DNA from: JAJAZB01 sp965249815
GTDB lineage: Bacteria; Bacteroidota; Bacteroidia; Cytophagales; Spirosomataceae
Reading direction: 5' to 3'
DNA: 64,000 nucleotides
Assembly (NCBI GenBank): GCA_965249815.1
Contig: CBDFMV010000003.1
Coordinates: 806,001 to 870,000 of the forward strand
Shown here: piece after piece, positions 37,795 through 45,741 of the stretch
Position numbering within the stretch: position 1 is the first letter of the stretch
Layout of the letters: every line of letters starts with the position of its first letter
Translations under genes and position numbers: made by a program
Notes under the pieces: generated by a model
What the model was told of the DNA's origin: nothing
What the model saw: the letters and a program-made list of their open reading frames with translations, nothing else
The model's database searches: none

Positions 37795-38433
37795 TCAAAC
37801 TTCCTCCTCCACCGGATTCACTTTCTCCATCAATTGCCGCACTTTTTCGATGTCTTTCAGCCCCGGCGCGGTTTCAAACCGGCTATTCACGTCGATGGCG
37901 TGGAGTTTCAGGTCGGCGAGTTCGGTGAGTTGGTCCACGTTTTCCAGGCTGATTCCTCCGGCCAGGAAAAACGGCTTTTCGTTGTCGTACCGGCGCAACA
38001 GCGCCCAGTCAAACACCCTGCCGTTGCCGCCCCGGTTTAAGCCCTTGGCGTCGAACAGAAAGAAATCGCAGTGGGGTTTGAAATTGTTGAGTTTGGTGAA
38101 ATTAAAGTCCTCGTCCACCGAAAACGCCTTGATGATGTTGACGCCTTTGAACTGGAGATTCCGGCAGAAATCAGGCGATTCGTCGCCGTGAAGCTGGGCG
38201 TAATCGAGGCCGTAGCGCTTCACCGTTTTTACGATCTGATCGATGCTGGCGTTCACAAAAACCCCCACCTTTTTCACCCAGCGCGGCATGCTTCTGACCA
38301 CCTCCGGATCGAGCGTTTCACCCACGAAGCGCGGCGAGGCTTCGTGAAAAATGAACCCCACGTAGTCGGGCTGCAACTCGAGCAATTGGCGCAGGTTTTC
38401 GGCGTCCCGCATTCCGCATACTTTAATTCTCAT
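37795..38433 (-). CDS. trpF: Phosphoribosylanthranilate isomerase
   Basis: Third step of tryptophan synthesis from anthranilate. 212 residues, TIM barrel. It begins MRIKVCGMRDAENL with the catalytic Cys in KVCGM. Further signatures are DYVGFIFHEASPRFVG, VGVFVNASIDQI, QLHGDESPDFC and LAGGISLENV...AIDVNSRFETAPGLKD with the catalytic Asp. The 57-base gap to trpB contains GTTTCCGGTTTCTGG-type words. Confidence 0.97.
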   Translation of the reverse strand: MRIKVCGMRDAENLRQLLELQPDYVGFIFHEASPRFVGETLDPEVVRSMPRWVKKVGVFVNASIDQIVKTVKRYGLDYAQLHGDESPDFCRNLQFKGVNIIKAFSVDEDFNFTKLNNFKPHCDFFLFDAKGLNRGGNGRVFDWALLRRYDNEKPFFLAGGISLENVDQLTELADLKLHAIDVNSRFETAPGLKDIEKVRQLMEKVNPVEEEV

Positions 38434-38473
38434 GGTGGCGACAGGTTATTTCGGTGAAAAAACAGAAACTGAT

Positions 38474-39292
38474 TCAGTGAATAAGCCGAACTTTCTCGGC
38501 CTTCAACTCCTCCACTAATCCGGCCAGTGCCTCGGCGGGGCGGGCCGTTTTCATGAACGATTCACCGATGAGAAACCCCCGGTAGCCCACGTCGTGCAGG
38601 CGCATGATCGTGGTGGCCTCGCCCAGGCCGCTTTCCGACACTTTCACGAATTCCGCCGGAATCTGGTCGGCCAGTTCGAGGGATACGTCCACGCCGACGC
38701 TGAAGTTTTTGAGGTTGCGGTTGTTGACGCCCACCAAATCCACGTGCGCCGTCAGGCTGCGGACCAGTTCGTCGGAATCGTGGACTTCGAGCAGCACTTC
38801 CAGGCCAAATTCGTGCGCCCGCCGGGCCAGGCGGGCGATTTCGTCGGGCGAGAGGCAGGCGGCGATAAGCAAAATCACATCGGCTCCCCAAGCCTTGGCT
38901 TCCCAAAGCTGGTATTCGTCAATCACGAATTCCTTGCGCAGAATCGGCGTCGCCGGGTTAACGGCCCGCGCCTGGCGGAGGTCGTCGGCGGTGCCGAAGA
39001 AAAACTCCTCGTCGGTGAGCACCGACAGCCCCGCCGCCCCCGCCTCGGCGTAGCCGTGGGTCACGTCGGCCACACGCACTTTGTCGTTGATGATGCCTTT
39101 TGAGGGCGATTTGCGCTTGAACTCGGCGATGATGCCCGTTGAGTCGGGGTCGAGCAGCCGCTGGCGCAGCGAGAGGGTCGGGCGGTTGAAGGCAGGGAAA
39201 AGTTCCAGGTCGCTCACCGAAATGTTGGCCTTGCTCTGAGCCACTTCCCGGCGTTTATTGGCGATGATTTTATCGAGAATGGTGCTGCTCAT
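38474..39292 (-). CDS. trpC: Indole-3-glycerol phosphate synthase
   Basis: Closes the indole ring in tryptophan synthesis. 272 residues, TIM barrel. Signatures are ILDKIIANKRREVAQSK at the start, IIAEFKRKSPSKGII (catalytic Lys), LSVLTDEEFFFGT, PILRKEFVIDEYQLWEAKAWGADVILLI, VGVNNRNLKNFSV and SESGLGEATTIM. It precedes trpF by 40 bases. trpE, trpG and trpD are not in the window, so the pathway genes are split. Confidence 0.97.
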   Translation of the reverse strand: MSSTILDKIIANKRREVAQSKANISVSDLELFPAFNRPTLSLRQRLLDPDSTGIIAEFKRKSPSKGIINDKVRVADVTHGYAEAGAAGLSVLTDEEFFFGTADDLRQARAVNPATPILRKEFVIDEYQLWEAKAWGADVILLIAACLSPDEIARLARRAHEFGLEVLLEVHDSDELVRSLTAHVDLVGVNNRNLKNFSVGVDVSLELADQIPAEFVKVSESGLGEATTIMRLHDVGYRGFLIGESFMKTARPAEALAGLVEELKAEKVRLIH

Positions 39293-39299
39293 TGATGCG

Positions 39300-40028
39300 T
39301 TATTCGTACAGAAGCCCGAGGTTTTTGTCCTTCACTTCCTCGCGGTCGAGGGGTAAAAATTCTTCCCAGAACGCCACGGGCGGTACGGCGGCCTTGCAAA
39401 TCATCGGTTCTTTTTTCACCGGATGCACGAAGTAAAGCCGCCGGGCGTGCAGGTTGATGCTCCCGTCGGGATTGGCGCGGGGGTAGCCGTACTTCACGTC
39501 ACCGCGAATGGGGCAGCCCATCGAAGCCAGTTGCACCCGAATCTGGTGCGGACGGCCCGTCACCGGCTCTACTTCCAGCAGGTAGTTTTTGTTGATTTCG
39601 CCAATAAACTGGTAGGTCAGCTCGGCCTTTTGCGAACCGGGTACTTCGTCGTCGTAAGCGGTGGTCACGTTGCGGGCTTCGTCTTTTACGAGCCAGTGCG
39701 TGAGCTTGCCTTTGAGTTCGGCAGGGCGGCGCGAGACCACGGCCCAGTACGTTTTCTGCACCTGGCGGCGGCGGAAAATCTCGTTCATCCGCTCCAGGGC
39801 CTTCGAAGTGCGGGCAAAAACGACCAGCCCGCTCACGGGGCGGTCGAGGCGGTGAACAGTGCCCAGGAAAACCGCCCCCGGCTTGTCGTACTTTTTGGCG
39901 ATGTAGTCTTTGAGCAGGTCGAGCAGGGGCACGTCGCCGGTTTCGTCGCCCTGCACCAGGATTCCGGGCGCTTTGTTGACGATCAGCAGGTGGTTGTCTT
40001 CGTAAACGACGTGAAAAGCTCGACTCAT
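39300..40028 (-). CDS. RluA family RNA pseudouridine synthase
   Basis: 242 residues without an N-terminal S4 domain. The catalytic Asp is in GTVHRLDRPVSGLVVFARTSKAL (about 57-79, HRLDRP). Other family segments are YEDNHLLIVNKAPGILVQGDETGD and LEVEPVTGRPHQIRVQLASMGCPIRGDVKYG. The target RNA site cannot be told from sequence. It lies 8 bases upstream of trpC and is probably co-transcribed with the trp genes, an apparently unrelated partner. Confidence 0.93.
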   Translation of the reverse strand: MSRAFHVVYEDNHLLIVNKAPGILVQGDETGDVPLLDLLKDYIAKKYDKPGAVFLGTVHRLDRPVSGLVVFARTSKALERMNEIFRRRQVQKTYWAVVSRRPAELKGKLTHWLVKDEARNVTTAYDDEVPGSQKAELTYQFIGEINKNYLLEVEPVTGRPHQIRVQLASMGCPIRGDVKYGYPRANPDGSINLHARRLYFVHPVKKEPMICKAAVPPVAFWEEFLPLDREEVKDKNLGLLYE

Positions 40029-40119
40029 GGCATTTTTGTGAGCGGTCAGAAGGGAGAAGCCGGATACTCAATGCGGTTTGCAAACCACCTGACTACTCTC
40101 TTCTGACTTCTCACAGAAA

Positions 40120-40127
40120 CAAAAGTA
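40120..40127 (-). promoter_or_regulatory. Candidate -7 element for the rluA-trpCFBA unit
   Basis: TACTTTTG on the minus strand matches the -7 consensus used elsewhere in the window. No TTTG at the -33 position is seen, so this is only moderately supported. The leader to the ATG at 40028 would be about 85 bases. The rest of 40029-40289 contains no gene that I can support; a GGTTGGGG...T6 hairpin facing the plus strand lies at about 40131-40166. Confidence 0.45.
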
Positions 40128-40295
40128 CGGACAACCCCTCATTCCGTCTGCACCGGTTGGGGTTTTTTGCCCCTACTTCCTGTCAGGCGTTCGGCAACGT
40201 CAGTTGAGGAACGCTACACCTGGAGGAAAACGGCAGCGGGCAGTAGCAAACGCACCCGGAACGACGGCACAGCACGGGGAAACGCCCGACAACAA

Positions 40296-40323
40296 AAAGC
40301 CCCGGCCAACGGGCCGGGGCTTT
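40296..40323 (-). terminator. Intrinsic terminator of the 53-residue protein gene
   Basis: AAAGCCCCGGCC (40296-40307) pairs perfectly with GGCCGGGGCTTT (40312-40323) around a four-base loop. On the minus strand it runs into TTTTTGTT. It lies 50 bases after the stop of the small gene, supporting that gene as a separate transcript. Confidence 0.9.
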
Positions 40324-40373
40324 CAGGGTCTTGTGTCTTGAGTGAGGTGGTGGGGTAATTTGTCAACCGGTTT

Positions 40374-40535
40374 TCAGGAAAACTTCGCGTCCGCCTTGAT
40401 TTGTTCAAGCACGGTTCCGGCCATTTTCTGAATGCCTTCGACGGCACCCACAACGACGCAAAGTGGCAGCAGCAGTGGAGCAAATAACAGCCATTGCATC
40501 AGCCGGTACACTTTAGGGTTACTGGACATGGTCAT
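40374..40535 (-). CDS. Small membrane protein, 53 residues, unknown function
   Basis: Starts MTMSSNPKVYRLMQW and ends EQIKADAKFS. One hydrophobic span (LLFAPLLLPLCVVVGAV, about residues 16-32) is flanked by a basic N-terminus and an amphipathic, charged C-terminal helix (EGIQKMAGTVLEQIKAD). It is bounded by its own terminator at 40296 and preceded by an AT-rich region with a TAACTTTG -7-like box (40678-40685). I recognise no family. The clear layout and transcription signals support a real gene, though conservation was not tested. Confidence 0.6.
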   Translation of the reverse strand: MTMSSNPKVYRLMQWLLFAPLLLPLCVVVGAVEGIQKMAGTVLEQIKADAKFS

Positions 40536-40802
40536 AGTATGATAGGTGGTTTAAGAAAGGTGAACGTAAGGCGGTTGCTAAAGGGACCCGACAACTTCCG
40601 TGCCATTTTTACCAACTTCTCTTCTGCCTGAGTCCTACTAATTCTGCTTTAAGTTCTAAACGCTTGAAAACGTAACAAAGTTATATAGATCACGACAGAA
40701 AAACTGACGGTTTATTCGACAATTTTTTCAATAATTTTTTGTGCTGTTACAAAACACTAAGTAAAAAAGCAATTCCCTCTTAGCCAACCTTTTTACGCAA
40801 AA

Positions 40803-40826
40803 AAGCCCCGCGTCGTAGCGGGGCTT
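40803..40826 (-). terminator. Intrinsic terminator of ruvB
   Basis: AAGCCCCGC (40803-40811) pairs with GCGGGGCTT (40818-40826). On the minus strand a run of six T's follows. It lies 22 bases after the ruvB stop. The AT-rich stretch 40541-40800 between it and the small gene has no reading frame worth calling; it may hold the small gene's promoter. Confidence 0.9.
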
Positions 40827-40847
40827 CGGGAAACGGGCCATCAGAAC

Positions 40848-41876
40848 TCACCCGAAAAGCTCGCCTGTGCGGTAAGTCGGTACGATGCCGAGGTGGCGGT
40901 ACGCCTTTTCGGTAGCTTCCCGACCCCGCGCCGTGCGCTTGAGGTAGCCTTCCTGAATCAGGAATGGCTCGTACACTTCTTCGATGGTCTCGGCTTCTTC
41001 GCCGCAGGCCGTGGCGATGGTCGAGAGGCCCACTGGCCCGCCCTTGAATTTCTCGATAATCGTGTGTAAAATCCGGTTGTCCATTTCGTCGAGGCCGTCA
41101 GCGTCCACGTCGAGGGCCAGGAGCGCCATTTCGGCGATGGCGATGGTGATGCGTCCGCTGCCTTTTACCTGAGCGAAATCGCGGGTGCGGCGGAGCAGGT
41201 TGTTGGCAATGCGCGGCGTACCCCGGCTCCGGCGGGCGATTTCAAACGCGCCGGTGTCATCGATGGGCGTGCCCAGAATGGCCGCCGAACGTTTCACGAT
41301 GCCCGTCAGGAGTTCGGCGTCGTAGTATTCGAGACGAGCGTTGATGCCAAACCGCGCCCGCAGCGGCGAGGTCAGCAGCCCGGCGCGGGTGGTAGCGCCG
41401 ATGAGCGTGAAGGGATTCAGGCCAATCTGCACGGAGCGGGCGTTGGGACCGCTGTCAAGCAGGATGTCGATTTTGTAATCCTCCATGGCCGAGTACAGGT
41501 ACTCTTCGATGACCGGGTTGAGCCGGTGGATTTCGTCGATGAAGAGTACGTCGTAGGGCTGCAAATTCGTCAGCAGCCCGGCCAGGTCGCTGGGTTTGTC
41601 GAGCACCGGGCCGGAGGTGGTTTTCATGCCCGCGCCGAGTTCGTTGGCGATGATGTTGCTGAGCGTGGTTTTGCCCAGACCGGGCGGACCGTGCAAAAGC
41701 ACGTGGTCGAGGGCTTCCTCGCGCTGCCGGGCGGCGGTCACGAAGATTTTCAGGTTGTCGAGAATCTTTTCCTGGCCCGTAAAATCATCGAACGAAAGCG
41801 GCCGCAAGGCACGCTCCACTTCTTTTTCCGCCGTCGAAAGGCCGTCGGTGCCGCCTTTCAGATAGTCTTCCCGCAT
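40848..41876 (-). CDS. ruvB: Holliday junction branch migration DNA helicase RuvB
   Basis: AAA+ motor of the RuvABC complex. 342 residues. Walker A is GPPGLGKTTLSN (about 64-75), Walker B is VLFIDEIHRLNP, sensor 1 GATTRAGLLTSPLRARFG with the arginine finger region. The C-terminal winged helix contains FLIQEGYLKRTARGREATEKAYRHLG. A TACTTTTG -7 box at 41912-41905 lies about 30 bases upstream of the ATG. Confidence 0.98.
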   Translation of the reverse strand: MREDYLKGGTDGLSTAEKEVERALRPLSFDDFTGQEKILDNLKIFVTAARQREEALDHVLLHGPPGLGKTTLSNIIANELGAGMKTTSGPVLDKPSDLAGLLTNLQPYDVLFIDEIHRLNPVIEEYLYSAMEDYKIDILLDSGPNARSVQIGLNPFTLIGATTRAGLLTSPLRARFGINARLEYYDAELLTGIVKRSAAILGTPIDDTGAFEIARRSRGTPRIANNLLRRTRDFAQVKGSGRITIAIAEMALLALDVDADGLDEMDNRILHTIIEKFKGGPVGLSTIATACGEEAETIEEVYEPFLIQEGYLKRTARGREATEKAYRHLGIVPTYRTGELFG

Positions 41877-41983
41877 CGGAGTGGTGAGTCGTGAGGTTTT
41901 CTACCAAAAGTAACGGAACAGCGGGGGATTTCAGGTTGCGGATTCAATTCCGTAATCCGAAATCCCCACTCCGCACTCCAAAA

Positions 41984-42394
41984 TCAGTTCAGTTTGCCCG
42001 TCCGGAAAACTTCGTACAGCCCCTGCGCAAAAATCACGACGAGCAGGCCCGGCAGCAGGTGCATTCCGTATATGAAGGCCTTGCCCGTGAGCCGGTACGA
42101 TCCGCCCGAAAATTTGAAGTAAACGCCCAGAAACGTCGCCACGGCCACCACCAGCAGCAGGGCCAGCAGCAGCACCGCCCCCCGCGCCGGAAACCGGCGT
42201 TTGGCGAGTTCGGTCAGGCCGAAAGCCACGCCCACGACCAGGCTGACGGTCAGCAGGGCGTTCGGGAAATTTTTGAAGTACGCGTACTTGTAAAACCAGA
42301 TGCCGAGGCGGCCAATCAGGTTGGGGTGCGAAATCAGGTAGGCGTCGGTGATGGTCAGGATGACGAGCAACACGTGCCAGAAGCTTAGTTTCAT
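41984..42394 (-). CDS. Hypothetical four-helix membrane protein
   Basis: I chose ATG 42394 (MKLSFWHVLLVILTITDAY), giving 136 residues. Four hydrophobic segments are visible: FWHVLLVILTITDAYLI, ALLTVSLVVGVAFGL, GAVLLLALLLVVAVATFLGVYF and LLPGLLVVIFAQGLYEVF. No catalytic motif or known family is recognised. It is divergent to the outer-membrane protein at 42504, with a 109-base intergenic region. Confidence 0.75.
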   Translation of the reverse strand: MKLSFWHVLLVILTITDAYLISHPNLIGRLGIWFYKYAYFKNFPNALLTVSLVVGVAFGLTELAKRRFPARGAVLLLALLLVVAVATFLGVYFKFSGGSYRLTGKAFIYGMHLLPGLLVVIFAQGLYEVFRTGKLN

Positions 42395-42503
42395 GAGGGC
42401 GATTTTCCGGCAAAACAACGAAAAACCAGCGACGCTGGCCTCATTTTTGGGACTGGAATACGAGTCCGGTCGTTTCCCCGTTTATTGACCGAACGCTTTC
42501 TTC

Positions 42504-43490
42504 ATGCACGTCATCCGTACCGTTTTTCTATTGCTGGCCGCTTCGGTCGCGTTGCCCGTTGCCGCCCAGCAGTTGTCGCTGAGCCGGTTGTTTTACCCCA
42601 ACGTCACGCTGCGGGCCGAAACCTGGCCCGGCGCTTCCCTGCCCGACAACCGCTCGTTTGGCCTTTCGCGCACCTCGGCGCTGGGGCTGATTCCGATTCA
42701 GAGCGAGGTGCAGGCGAGTTTCAGCCTGCGGAAAAAACTCGACCTGCGGGTGCGCCACACGGTGCTTTTGGGCCAGTACGCGCAGATTAACCCGACGTTC
42801 AGCGAAAAACTCCAGCCCACCAGCGGCTTTAAATCGGCCACCATCGGGGTAATTCGGATGCAGGCCAGCCTGCGCGACAAACTGTGGGTGTACGCCGTGG
42901 GCGGCGGTTTGACCGAATCGAACGATACGTTTTTCACGCCCCAGCCGCACCTCTTCGGTGGTGGTGCCCGGATGCACGTGCTGGGCCTGCAAACGCAGAT
43001 TCTCTACGGCGCGATGCTGGTGTACAACCAGAAATTCCGGGTGATTCCCGTGTTCGGCGTCAACAAGCGTTTCGCCAAAAACTGGCGCATCACGGCATTG
43101 CTGCCCGTTCAGGCCGACCTCAATTACCGCGTCACGCCCTGGTTCAACCTCGACCTCATCGGGGCGTACGGCGGCTACAGCGGCGGCTTGCAGGAACTGG
43201 CCTCGACCACGAACGAAAAGTTGCTCCGCCGCCAGAATTACCAGCAGGTGAAGGTTTCGCTGGCCGCCAACGCGCACCTGTTCAGCGTGTTGAATGTGTC
43301 GGCGGAGGCAGGCGTGGCGGGTTTTCGCAAAATCCGGTACTTCAACACGGCCCAGGAAAACCTCTCCGCCGAATCGCCCGCGCTGGGGCCGTACCTCGGC
43401 GTGAGCCTGCGCTACATCACCAGCCGCTCGAAGTTTTCATCGAAAATGATTGGAAAATTGGGCCTCGGCGACGGGGGAATCAATTGGTGA
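42504..43490 (+). CDS. Putative outer-membrane beta-barrel protein
   Basis: 328 residues with a signal peptide (MHVIRTVFLLLAASVALPVAAQ). The mature part has repeated amphipathic strands ending in aromatic residues (VQASFSLRKKLDLRVRHTVLLG, LWVYAVGGGLTESND, FNLDLIGAYGGYSGGLQEL, LGPYLGVSLRYIT). It resembles the DUF6268-type barrels of Bacteroidota by general look, which is a weak assignment. It is one of few plus-strand genes and convergent with the LytTR regulator gene. Confidence 0.75.
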   Translation: MHVIRTVFLLLAASVALPVAAQQLSLSRLFYPNVTLRAETWPGASLPDNRSFGLSRTSALGLIPIQSEVQASFSLRKKLDLRVRHTVLLGQYAQINPTFSEKLQPTSGFKSATIGVIRMQASLRDKLWVYAVGGGLTESNDTFFTPQPHLFGGGARMHVLGLQTQILYGAMLVYNQKFRVIPVFGVNKRFAKNWRITALLPVQADLNYRVTPWFNLDLIGAYGGYSGGLQELASTTNEKLLRRQNYQQVKVSLAANAHLFSVLNVSAEAGVAGFRKIRYFNTAQENLSAESPALGPYLGVSLRYITSRSKFSSKMIGKLGLGDGGINW

Positions 43491-43628
43491 TGTACGATTT
43501 ACGAAGTGCGATTTGGTCTTGAAAATGGCTTGAAAGCCGCCCTACGAGTTTCCAGTCGTAAGGGACCTGCGCGGAGGCACGGCTGGAAACGGCCCGGCTG
43601 CCGAACACCTCCAACACTAAACACAAAC

Positions 43629-44399
43629 CTACCCGAGCCTCCCTTCCACCTGCTTCCGGTAGCTCCGCCCGACCGGAATCTTCACGTTTTCGAGTTCAAT
43701 CTGCCCCCGGTTGAATCGCTTCAAACTGCCCACCGGCACCAGAAACGACTTGTGAACCCGCACAAACTGCCCGGCGGGCAACAGTTCCTCCATCGCCTTC
43801 AGCGACCCCTGCGCCACCAGCCGCCCCTCGCGGGTAAACACCAGCGAGTAATCTTTCAGCCCCTGCACGTACAGGATCGCGTCCACGGCCACGTTGAGCC
43901 GCCGCGTGCCCGATTTGAGCCAGATGGTTTCGGCCCCCGCAGCAGTCGGTTCGACCACGGCCCGTTCCGGCGCGGGCGGTTCGCCAAGCCGGTCGAGGGC
44001 CAGTTTGAGCAGCACCGTCACGGCGAGGTACCAGACGGTTGCGATGGCGTTGTACGGCAAATTGGCGAGCAGGTTCCGGTGGCGTTCGTCGCCCACGACG
44101 AAACCGAACAGGTAGGTGTCGTAAGCCCCTTGCAGCGTCAGAAACAGCAGCAAGGCCCCCGCCAGACTCGCTCCGTACCACCCGTATTTTTTAGTTTTCC
44201 AAAAACGCGGCACGAGTCCGTACAGGTGCCCGTACGCCAGGCCCATCAGCAGCGCCATCCGCACGGCGACGCATTCGGCAAAATGCGGCAGGTTCAGTTT
44301 CTGCGCCAGGTACCGGCGGTCATACAAAAACACGACCGTCACCAGCAGCCAGAACGCCAGTTGCCACCAGAATCGCCGGGTTGGTTTTTGGAAAATCAT
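43629..44399 (-). CDS. Membrane-bound LytTR family transcriptional regulator
   Basis: I chose ATG 44399 (MIFQKPTRRFWWQLAFWLLV), giving 256 residues. Four transmembrane helices occupy about 10-145. A LytTR DNA-binding domain occupies about 165-256: IWLKSGTRRLNVAVDAILYVQGLKDYSLVFTREG, then VRVHKSFLVPVGSLKRFNRGQIELENVKIPVGRSYRK, the family hallmark. There is no receiver domain, so signal sensing would be by the membrane part. It is divergent from the dioxygenase gene, and four LytTR-type sites lie between them. Confidence 0.9.
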   Translation of the reverse strand: MIFQKPTRRFWWQLAFWLLVTVVFLYDRRYLAQKLNLPHFAECVAVRMALLMGLAYGHLYGLVPRFWKTKKYGWYGASLAGALLLFLTLQGAYDTYLFGFVVGDERHRNLLANLPYNAIATVWYLAVTVLLKLALDRLGEPPAPERAVVEPTAAGAETIWLKSGTRRLNVAVDAILYVQGLKDYSLVFTREGRLVAQGSLKAMEELLPAGQFVRVHKSFLVPVGSLKRFNRGQIELENVKIPVGRSYRKQVEGRLG

Positions 44400-44453
44400 A
44401 ACCGAAAGGTAGCGGGAAAATAACGCCGTTTTCACCCAGCTTTGGCCCTTTTT

Positions 44454-44520
44454 CGACCAACGACACCGAACGCCGACCAACGGTCCGCAGCGGTTGGTCG
44501 AGTTTCCGCGCCGTTGGTCG
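44454..44520. promoter_or_regulatory. Four-copy dyad operator, probable LytTR binding sites
   Basis: CGACCAACG occurs at 44454-44462 and 44474-44483 (with a final G), and its inverse at 44491-44500 (CGGTTGGTCG) and 44511-44520 (CCGTTGGTCG). Within each pair the copies are 20 bases apart, two helical turns. The two pairs are symmetric about 44487. The inverse of copy 2 reads ACCGTTGGT, fitting the known LytTR consensus [TA][AC][CA]GTTN[AG][TG]. A -33/-7-like pair (TTG near 44528, GTTGTTTG near 44552) for the dioxygenase gene lies just downstream. Confidence 0.8.
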
Positions 44521-44582
44521 AATCAAATTGCGGGCCGGGAAAAGAAGGTCGTTGTTTGACCAGAAACCAACCGACGCACGCC

Positions 44583-45689
44583 ATGAAATTCCTCCTGTTT
44601 CCCCTCGCCGTCGGCCTGCTGGCCTGCACGTCCGACGGTTTCACCCAAAACCAGCCGCCCGCTTGCGACGCCTGCGTGTTCGACGAAACGCCGAAAGCCG
44701 TCACCTGGCGCGTCACCATCCCGAGCGACACGGTACGCGGTCAACGCATCCGCCTTTCGGGTACGATTTTTCAGGCCGACGGCAAAACCCCGGCGGCGGG
44801 CGCGCTGCTGTACGCCTACCACACCAACGCCACGGGCCGCTACGCCAAGTTCGGCACCGAAGACCGCCGCACCCACGCCTGGTGGCACGGTTACCTGCGC
44901 GGCTGGCTCAAAACCGACGCCCATGGGCGCTACGAAATCAACACGATTCGCCCTGCGCCATACCCCGGTCGCGACATTCCGGCGCACATCCACGCCCTCG
45001 TGAAAGCCCCCGGTCAGGATGCGCAGTGGATTCGGGATTTCGTGTTTCAGGGCGACCCGTTGCTGACCGACACGTACTGGTACCGCTCGGAAGTGAGCGA
45101 AGGGCTGCTCCGCTACGACGGCGTGGCGCTGAAACCCGGCCTAAATGGCTTGCTGGAAGGAACCCGTGACATCGTGCTGCACCCGGCTTTCGACCCGAAT
45201 GCCCGGCACTCTGGCCTGTTGGTGGGCGAAAATTGCCAGGCCTTCGACCCGACGCACGTCTGGGGAGCCGACCGGGGTACGCGGGCCTGCCCGATGTGCA
45301 AGTACGGAGCGCGCACCACAGGCGTGATGGCCTGGCTGGGCGACGATTGGGAAAACGCCGGGCAGTTGGCCGTTTTTCTGGAAGGCTGGCTGCAAAAAAA
45401 AGGTCCGCAGCGGTTCAAAGCCTTTCTGATTTACACGAACCCGAAAGGACGTCCCTCGGCAGAAGTCACGCGGTTGCTGGAGGATTTTTCCCGGAAAAAT
45501 GGCCTCCACGACGTGGCCGTGCTGCACGTGCCCTCGCCCACCGACAAGCCGACGGGTTTTCTTTACGGCATCAACCCGCGGGCGGCCAGCACGGTACTGG
45601 TGTACGACAGGCGGCGGGTGGTCAACAAGTTTGTGAACCTGCGAACCGATTCATCCGACTTTCAGCGCTTCCAGAAAGCGCTCGAATAA
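44583..45689 (+). CDS. Intradiol ring-cleavage dioxygenase-like lipoprotein with C-terminal CPMC domain
   Basis: I chose ATG 44583 (MKFLLFPLAVGLLACTSDG), giving 368 residues with a lipobox (LLAC). Residues about 40-200 resemble the protocatechuate-dioxygenase fold: RIRLSGTIFQADGKTPAAGALLYAYHT, and the iron-ligand region INTIRPAPYPGRDIPAHIHALVKAP with Tyr and HIH. About 210-368 is a second domain with HSGLLVGENCQAFDPTHVWG and RACPMCKYGARTTGVMAWLG, looking thioredoxin/redoxin-like. The substrate is unknown. Control by the divergent LytTR regulator is inferred. Confidence 0.82.
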   Translation: MKFLLFPLAVGLLACTSDGFTQNQPPACDACVFDETPKAVTWRVTIPSDTVRGQRIRLSGTIFQADGKTPAAGALLYAYHTNATGRYAKFGTEDRRTHAWWHGYLRGWLKTDAHGRYEINTIRPAPYPGRDIPAHIHALVKAPGQDAQWIRDFVFQGDPLLTDTYWYRSEVSEGLLRYDGVALKPGLNGLLEGTRDIVLHPAFDPNARHSGLLVGENCQAFDPTHVWGADRGTRACPMCKYGARTTGVMAWLGDDWENAGQLAVFLEGWLQKKGPQRFKAFLIYTNPKGRPSAEVTRLLEDFSRKNGLHDVAVLHVPSPTDKPTGFLYGINPRAASTVLVYDRRRVVNKFVNLRTDSSDFQRFQKALE

Positions 45690-45700
45690 ACGGAAACGCA

Positions 45701-45726
45701 AAATTCCCCCTTCAGAGGAGGAATTT
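45701..45726. terminator. Bidirectional terminator between convergent genes
   Basis: AAATTCCCCC (45701-45710) pairs imperfectly with GGAGGAATTT (45717-45726). T-rich and A-rich flanks exist on each side. It separates the dioxygenase gene (ends 45689) from the convergent isomerase gene (ends 45742). Confidence 0.6.
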
Positions 45727-45741
45727 CGTTGCTGGAATTTT

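Noticed and set aside
40167..40358. 63-codon plus-strand frame upstream of ruvB region
   Set aside because: It crosses a perfect terminator and has no protein-like pattern.
41931..41985. Short words near ruvB (GGATTTCAG..., CCGAAATCCCC) as another hairpin repeat
   Set aside because: Pairing is short and imperfect. Not enough to call a separate repeat.
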